Position numbers and translations under genes: made by a program. Shown one piece after another: positions 60,767 through 64,000 of a stretch of DNA of 64,000 bases. How positions within the stretch are numbered: the stretch's first letter is position 1; each line of letters begins with the position of its first letter. A model generated the notes under the pieces. It had not been told where the DNA came from. It did not search any database and saw only the letters and a program-made list of their open reading frames with translations. The stretch covers positions 62,001-126,000 of the forward strand of contig CALODJ010000006.1 in the NCBI GenBank assembly GCA_942492025.1, given 5' to 3'. The stretch comes from JABDQW01 sp942492025. GTDB taxonomy: Bacteria > Pseudomonadota > Gammaproteobacteria > SZUA-229.

Positions 60767-62209
60767 ATGGATAGCAGTATTACACTACCGATGTCGCTGT
60801 TTGTTCTGATCACTGTGTTTGCTGGCGTCATGGTGGTGGATCGATTTTTGATGCCCGGGATGCGCTGGTATTTCAGGCACCGGGTTAATCGTGTCATCGA
60901 TGAAATCAATACACGCCTGGATGTTGAAATACGTCCGTTGCAAATTACGCAACGAAAGGCTCTGATCGATCGGCTGGTGTTCGATGAAAAGGTACTGGAG
61001 GCGGTGAAGCAGTCGGCCCAGGAAAATGGCCTGCCTACCTCGGTCGCGCAGGACCAGGCAAGGATGTTCGCGCGAGAAATCGTGCCGGCGTTCAACGCCT
61101 ACATGTATTTTCGTATCGGTTACTGGTTTTCAAAAAGACTGGCGCGGTTGATCTACAGGATGCGGGTCGGGTTTTTTGATAACAACGAACTCAGCAAAAT
61201 TGATCCCGAATCAGCAGTGGTGTTTGTGATGAATCATCGCAGCAACATGGATTATCTGCTGGTTTCGTTTCTGGTGGCGGAAAAGACGGCGCTTTCTTAT
61301 GCGGTGGGCGAGTGGGCGCGTATCTGGCCGCTGCAGACCTTGATCAGGTCTTTGGGTGCATTCTTTGTACGCCGCAATTCAGGTGATCGCCTGTACCGCC
61401 GCGTACTGGAGCGGTACGTTAACATGGCAACGCGCGCGGGCGTCTGCCAGGCTGTATTTCTCGAGGGCGGCTTGAGTAAGGATGGGGCGTTACGCGAACC
61501 GAAGTTGGGCTTTCTCGATTATATACTGCGTGATTACCACGCGGATACCGACAGGGACATTACCTTCATACCGGTAGGTATCAACTATGATCGGGTACTG
61601 GAGGACCGAACCCTGCTGCGCAATCTTGATAACGCGGCAACAAAGCGCAGCATATGGTTTGTGCTCAAGACAACATTCCGCTTCGTACTAAAAACGCTGT
61701 CGCTCTCGAGAAAAACGCGCCTGCGTCGTTTTGGATATGCCAGCGTCAATCTGGGTAACCCGATCTCTGCCCGGGCCTACTGTGCGAAAAATAACGTGGA
61801 GTTTATCCACCTTGAGCAGGAAATGCGATTTGAAAAGGTTGCAGAACTGGCGGATGTGCTGATGACCGAGATCAAGGACGCAATACCCATTACACCTGTT
61901 GCGTTGATGTCTGAAATAGTACTGTTTAACAAGGGTGCCTGGCGAAGTGAACTTGAACTCAAGACGCAGGCGCTGACAAGAATGGAGGCGTTGAAAAAGG
62001 CGGGCGCACCCATCAGGATTTCATCCAGTACCACCGAAAGTGTACTCAGTGGTGCGCTGGATATTATTGAAGGCAGGGAATGGCTTGATGTGCAGGATAG
62101 CCTGTATAAGGCCAGAGCCGATGCAATAGTAATACTTGAGTACTATGCCAACTCGATAGCGCATTGGCAACCGCCTGAATCGAGCCTGCATTCCTCACCC
62201 GATGGATGA
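60767..62209 (+). CDS. membrane-bound acyltransferase (PlsB/PlsC-like)
   Basis: The protein is about 480 residues. An N-terminal helix (LFVLITVFAGVMVVDRFL) precedes the acyltransferase core with the HxxxxD motif NHRSNMDYLLVSF, VRRNSGDRLYRR and FLEGGLSKDG, as in glycerol-phosphate acyltransferases. I use ATG 60767 (MDSSITLPMSL). The ATG at 60758 in the same frame comes from the MITE end. It likely esterifies a glycerolipid precursor. Confidence 0.82.
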   Translation: MDSSITLPMSLFVLITVFAGVMVVDRFLMPGMRWYFRHRVNRVIDEINTRLDVEIRPLQITQRKALIDRLVFDEKVLEAVKQSAQENGLPTSVAQDQARMFAREIVPAFNAYMYFRIGYWFSKRLARLIYRMRVGFFDNNELSKIDPESAVVFVMNHRSNMDYLLVSFLVAEKTALSYAVGEWARIWPLQTLIRSLGAFFVRRNSGDRLYRRVLERYVNMATRAGVCQAVFLEGGLSKDGALREPKLGFLDYILRDYHADTDRDITFIPVGINYDRVLEDRTLLRNLDNAATKRSIWFVLKTTFRFVLKTLSLSRKTRLRRFGYASVNLGNPISARAYCAKNNVEFIHLEQEMRFEKVAELADVLMTEIKDAIPITPVALMSEIVLFNKGAWRSELELKTQALTRMEALKKAGAPIRISSSTTESVLSGALDIIEGREWLDVQDSLYKARADAIVILEYYANSIAHWQPPESSLHSSPDG

Positions 62210-62212
62210 GTC
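62191..62212 (+). repeat. TTCCTCACCCGATGGATGAG motif, copy 3
   Basis: Third copy of the motif at 14081 and 59404. It covers the last codons and stop of the acyltransferase gene, so the protein's last residues (SSPDG) derive from it. Confidence 0.5.
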
Positions 62213-62216
62213 CTCA

Positions 62217-62258
62217 CTAGCCCGCATTTCTCACCGCCCGGTGAGAAATGCGGGCTAG
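62217..62258. mobile_element. fused MITE ends (42-base palindrome)
   Basis: CTAGCCCGCATTTCTCACC and GGTGAGAAATGCGGGCTAG are joined by GCCC, with no interior. This is what would remain after deletion of the middle of the element, or a minimal form able to spread. Confidence 0.8.
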
Positions 62259-62350
62259 ATACACCGCTGATATTCATTTATCTGATTGAAATTTCCAGGT
62301 ATTCAAAAGGTGAGGCGTCCACCTTCGTGCAACATGCGGGTTAGGTACTC

Positions 62351-63724
62351 TTAATTATCAAACGGGTTTAAATCAAACTCGGTGACACTCGGTTTCATGA
62401 ATAAGGTCCATACGGCCCCCCGGTCAATACCACCGTCATCATCAAGTTTTGCGCCAACCGTGATATCAGTCGTTGCGTCAGCGTCACGGTCAAGGTTGCC
62501 GACATTGGCAATGGCACTGCCAAATCGTGTGCCATCGGTCAGCGGGCCGGCGAAGTCACCGGTGGTGCTGGATATTTTGGTTTCCGAGTTAATCGTGCCG
62601 TCCGTTTCCATGAACAACAGCCAGACTGCACCACGGTCAATGCCGCCGTCATCATCCTGGTCTGCACCCGCGACGATATCGTTGATGCCATCATCGTTAA
62701 AATCGCCGAGACTCACGATCGAACTGCCAAAATGATTACCGTCAGTGAGGCCGCCATTGAAGTTGCCGTTAACTGTGGATATTTTTTGTTCGAGCCGGAC
62801 GGTGCCATCGTTGTTCATAAACAGGATCCATACCGCGCCCCGGTCGATGCCGCCATCATCATCACCGATTGCACCGACTGCGATATCTTCAATACCGTCT
62901 ACATCGAGATCACCAATGCCGGCGACCGAACTGCCGAAGTAATTGCCATCTTGCAGCGTGCCGTCAAAATCGCCGTCGGTGTCAGATATTTTCTGAAATC
63001 CGAGCACGAAGCCGTTTCGCGCTAAAAATAATATCCATAATGCGCCACGATCGCCCCCGCCGTCATCGGCGAGTCGTGCACCGACCGCAATGTCTGGTAT
63101 GCCGTCATTATTCAGGTCACCGATGTTGGCAAGCGCACCACCAAACTGGTCATTGTCTTCCAGGATGCCGGTGAATCCGCCTTCAGCCTCGGAGATTTTC
63201 TGTGTGAACTGGACCGTGCCATCAGCGTTCAGGAACAGTATCCATATCGCACCTCGATCGGTACCACCATCGTCATCCAGGGGCGCACCCACCGCAATAT
63301 CAAGAAATCCATCACCGTTGAGATCACCCAGCTCCGCCACAGCGGCGCCGAATTGATCACTGTCGTCGAGCGCACCCAGAAATGCCCCTTCGGTGTCGGA
63401 TATTTTCTGTTCGATGTCCACTGTGCCATCATCATTCATGAACAATACCCACACCGCGCCGCGATCGGTACCCCCATCATCATCCAGTGGGGTACCAACG
63501 GCCAGATCAATCACACCGTCGACTTCCAGGTCACCAATCGTGGCAATGGCGCTGCCAAACCGATCATTATCATCCAGCACACCTTCAAAGTTGCCAGCCG
63601 TATCCGATACCTTCTGCGATGACACAACACCTGCGGGCGTTGTTGTTTCATCACAACTGATCCCTGACAACGTCAGCCATAGAGACAGGATCAAAATGAG
63701 TTGCAGTGGTCTGTTAGAGCGCAT
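62351..63724 (-). CDS. secreted FG-GAP repeat lipoprotein
   Basis: The 457-residue protein has a signal peptide and possible lipobox at GISC. Six repeats of about 64 residues follow, each with FGSAIATIGDLEVDG-like and DLAVGTPLDDDGGTDRGAVW-like segments. These are FG-GAP units with calcium-binding DxDxDG loops, as in integrin-type beta propellers. It is probably at the cell surface or periplasmic. Its start overlaps the end of the bioF gene by 34 bases. Confidence 0.88.
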   Translation of the reverse strand: MRSNRPLQLILILSLWLTLSGISCDETTTPAGVVSSQKVSDTAGNFEGVLDDNDRFGSAIATIGDLEVDGVIDLAVGTPLDDDGGTDRGAVWVLFMNDDGTVDIEQKISDTEGAFLGALDDSDQFGAAVAELGDLNGDGFLDIAVGAPLDDDGGTDRGAIWILFLNADGTVQFTQKISEAEGGFTGILEDNDQFGGALANIGDLNNDGIPDIAVGARLADDGGGDRGALWILFLARNGFVLGFQKISDTDGDFDGTLQDGNYFGSSVAGIGDLDVDGIEDIAVGAIGDDDGGIDRGAVWILFMNNDGTVRLEQKISTVNGNFNGGLTDGNHFGSSIVSLGDFNDDGINDIVAGADQDDDGGIDRGAVWLLFMETDGTINSETKISSTTGDFAGPLTDGTRFGSAIANVGNLDRDADATTDITVGAKLDDDGGIDRGAVWTLFMKPSVTEFDLNPFDN

Positions 63725-64000
63725 GGTTGATATTTTAACACGTGGAGTGCAGTTACCAGTTTATCTATTTGCGCCAACTTATGTGCAGCAGAGAACGTGA
63801 TACGCAGGCGGGCGGTGCCTTCCGGCACCGTCGGCGGGCGTATCGCGGTGATGTATATGCCTTGGGCCAACAACGTTTCACTCGCTTCCACAGTTGTTTG
63901 CGTATCGCCGATGATGATGGGTTGTATCGCCGTGTCGCTGTCCGTCAGATGAATACCCAGCTGTTCACAACAGCGCCTGAAGTATTGAATGTTATTCTGC
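63691..64000 (-). CDS. bioF: 8-amino-7-oxononanoate synthase, C-terminal part
   Basis: The gene enters from beyond the window's right edge and ends at 63691. The visible 102 residues include LLAQGIYITAIRPPTVPEGT and ARLRITFSAAH, a hallmark of the BioF C-terminal domain. BioF is the PLP enzyme that makes KAPA in biotin synthesis. The catalytic lysine lies outside the window. Confidence 0.85.
   Translation of the reverse strand, partial: QNNIQYFRRCCEQLGIHLTDSDTAIQPIIIGDTQTTVEASETLLAQGIYITAIRPPTVPEGTARLRITFSAAHKLAQIDKLVTALHVLKYQPCALTDHCNSF

Noticed and set aside
62382..63800. Plus-strand frames opposite the FG-GAP lipoprotein
   Set aside because: They are repeat-driven shadows: their periodicity follows the 64-residue repeats of the minus-strand gene.

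Overview
The window comes from a gammaproteobacterium. Its left part carries the argB-algC-dut-coaBC-radC neighbourhood with pyrE nearby, a set that also clusters in Pseudomonas. The flanks hold GC-rich housekeeping genes: RND efflux, FetAB, HrpA, adenosine kinase and the end of bioF. I cannot name a genus from the sequence.

Layout. Positions 1-20,900 are ordinary chromosome: pyrE, a TauE-type exporter, argB, algC, a Tat-exported molybdenum oxidoreductase, dut, coaBC, radC, an RND adaptor/pump pair, a PilZ protein, an operon of three lipoproteins (an alpha/beta hydrolase and two LssY_C proteins) and a nine-haem cytochrome lipoprotein. Two dispersed repeat families sit in the intergenic gaps. 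One is a MITE-like element ending in GCCCGCATTTCTCACC. The other is a paired GTAGGGTGCGCCGTGCGCACC repeat, and one copy of it is nested inside a MITE.

Positions 20,955-44,900 are a sedentary integron. It begins with the 3' end of an integron integrase gene on the minus strand. That gene is interrupted by a 366-bp element flanked by the 6-bp direct repeat GTGCCG, exactly inside the catalytic RHSFATH motif. The N-terminal part of intI, and any attI, are missing. About 37 complete, degenerate or broken attC sites follow, separating more than 30 AT-rich cassettes, all on the plus strand. Recognisable cassette products include VOC, PTP-like, AhpD-like, SnoaL/NTF2, GNAT, cupin, two related M23 peptidases, two metallo-beta-lactamase-fold proteins, signal peptidase II, a BRCT protein, cytochrome c, HPP, a short MscS channel, a cold-shock protein, a gluzincin and several small membrane proteins. 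Toxin-antitoxin genes in the array and at its end are all decayed: a RelE/NadS type, HigBA, and an Unstab_antitox antitoxin on the minus strand. A group II intron reverse transcriptase remnant has broken one attC. With intI dead, the array can move only if an integrase is supplied from elsewhere.

Positions 45,000-64,000 return to the chromosome: a yeast-type cytosine deaminase, a B12-binding radical SAM enzyme, a decayed GC-rich relative of the SnoaL cassette, an EthD protein, a cytochrome c'/dihaem cytochrome pair, hrpA, fetAB, an ECF-type sigma operon, adenosine kinase, a membrane acyltransferase, an FG-GAP lipoprotein and the 3' end of bioF.
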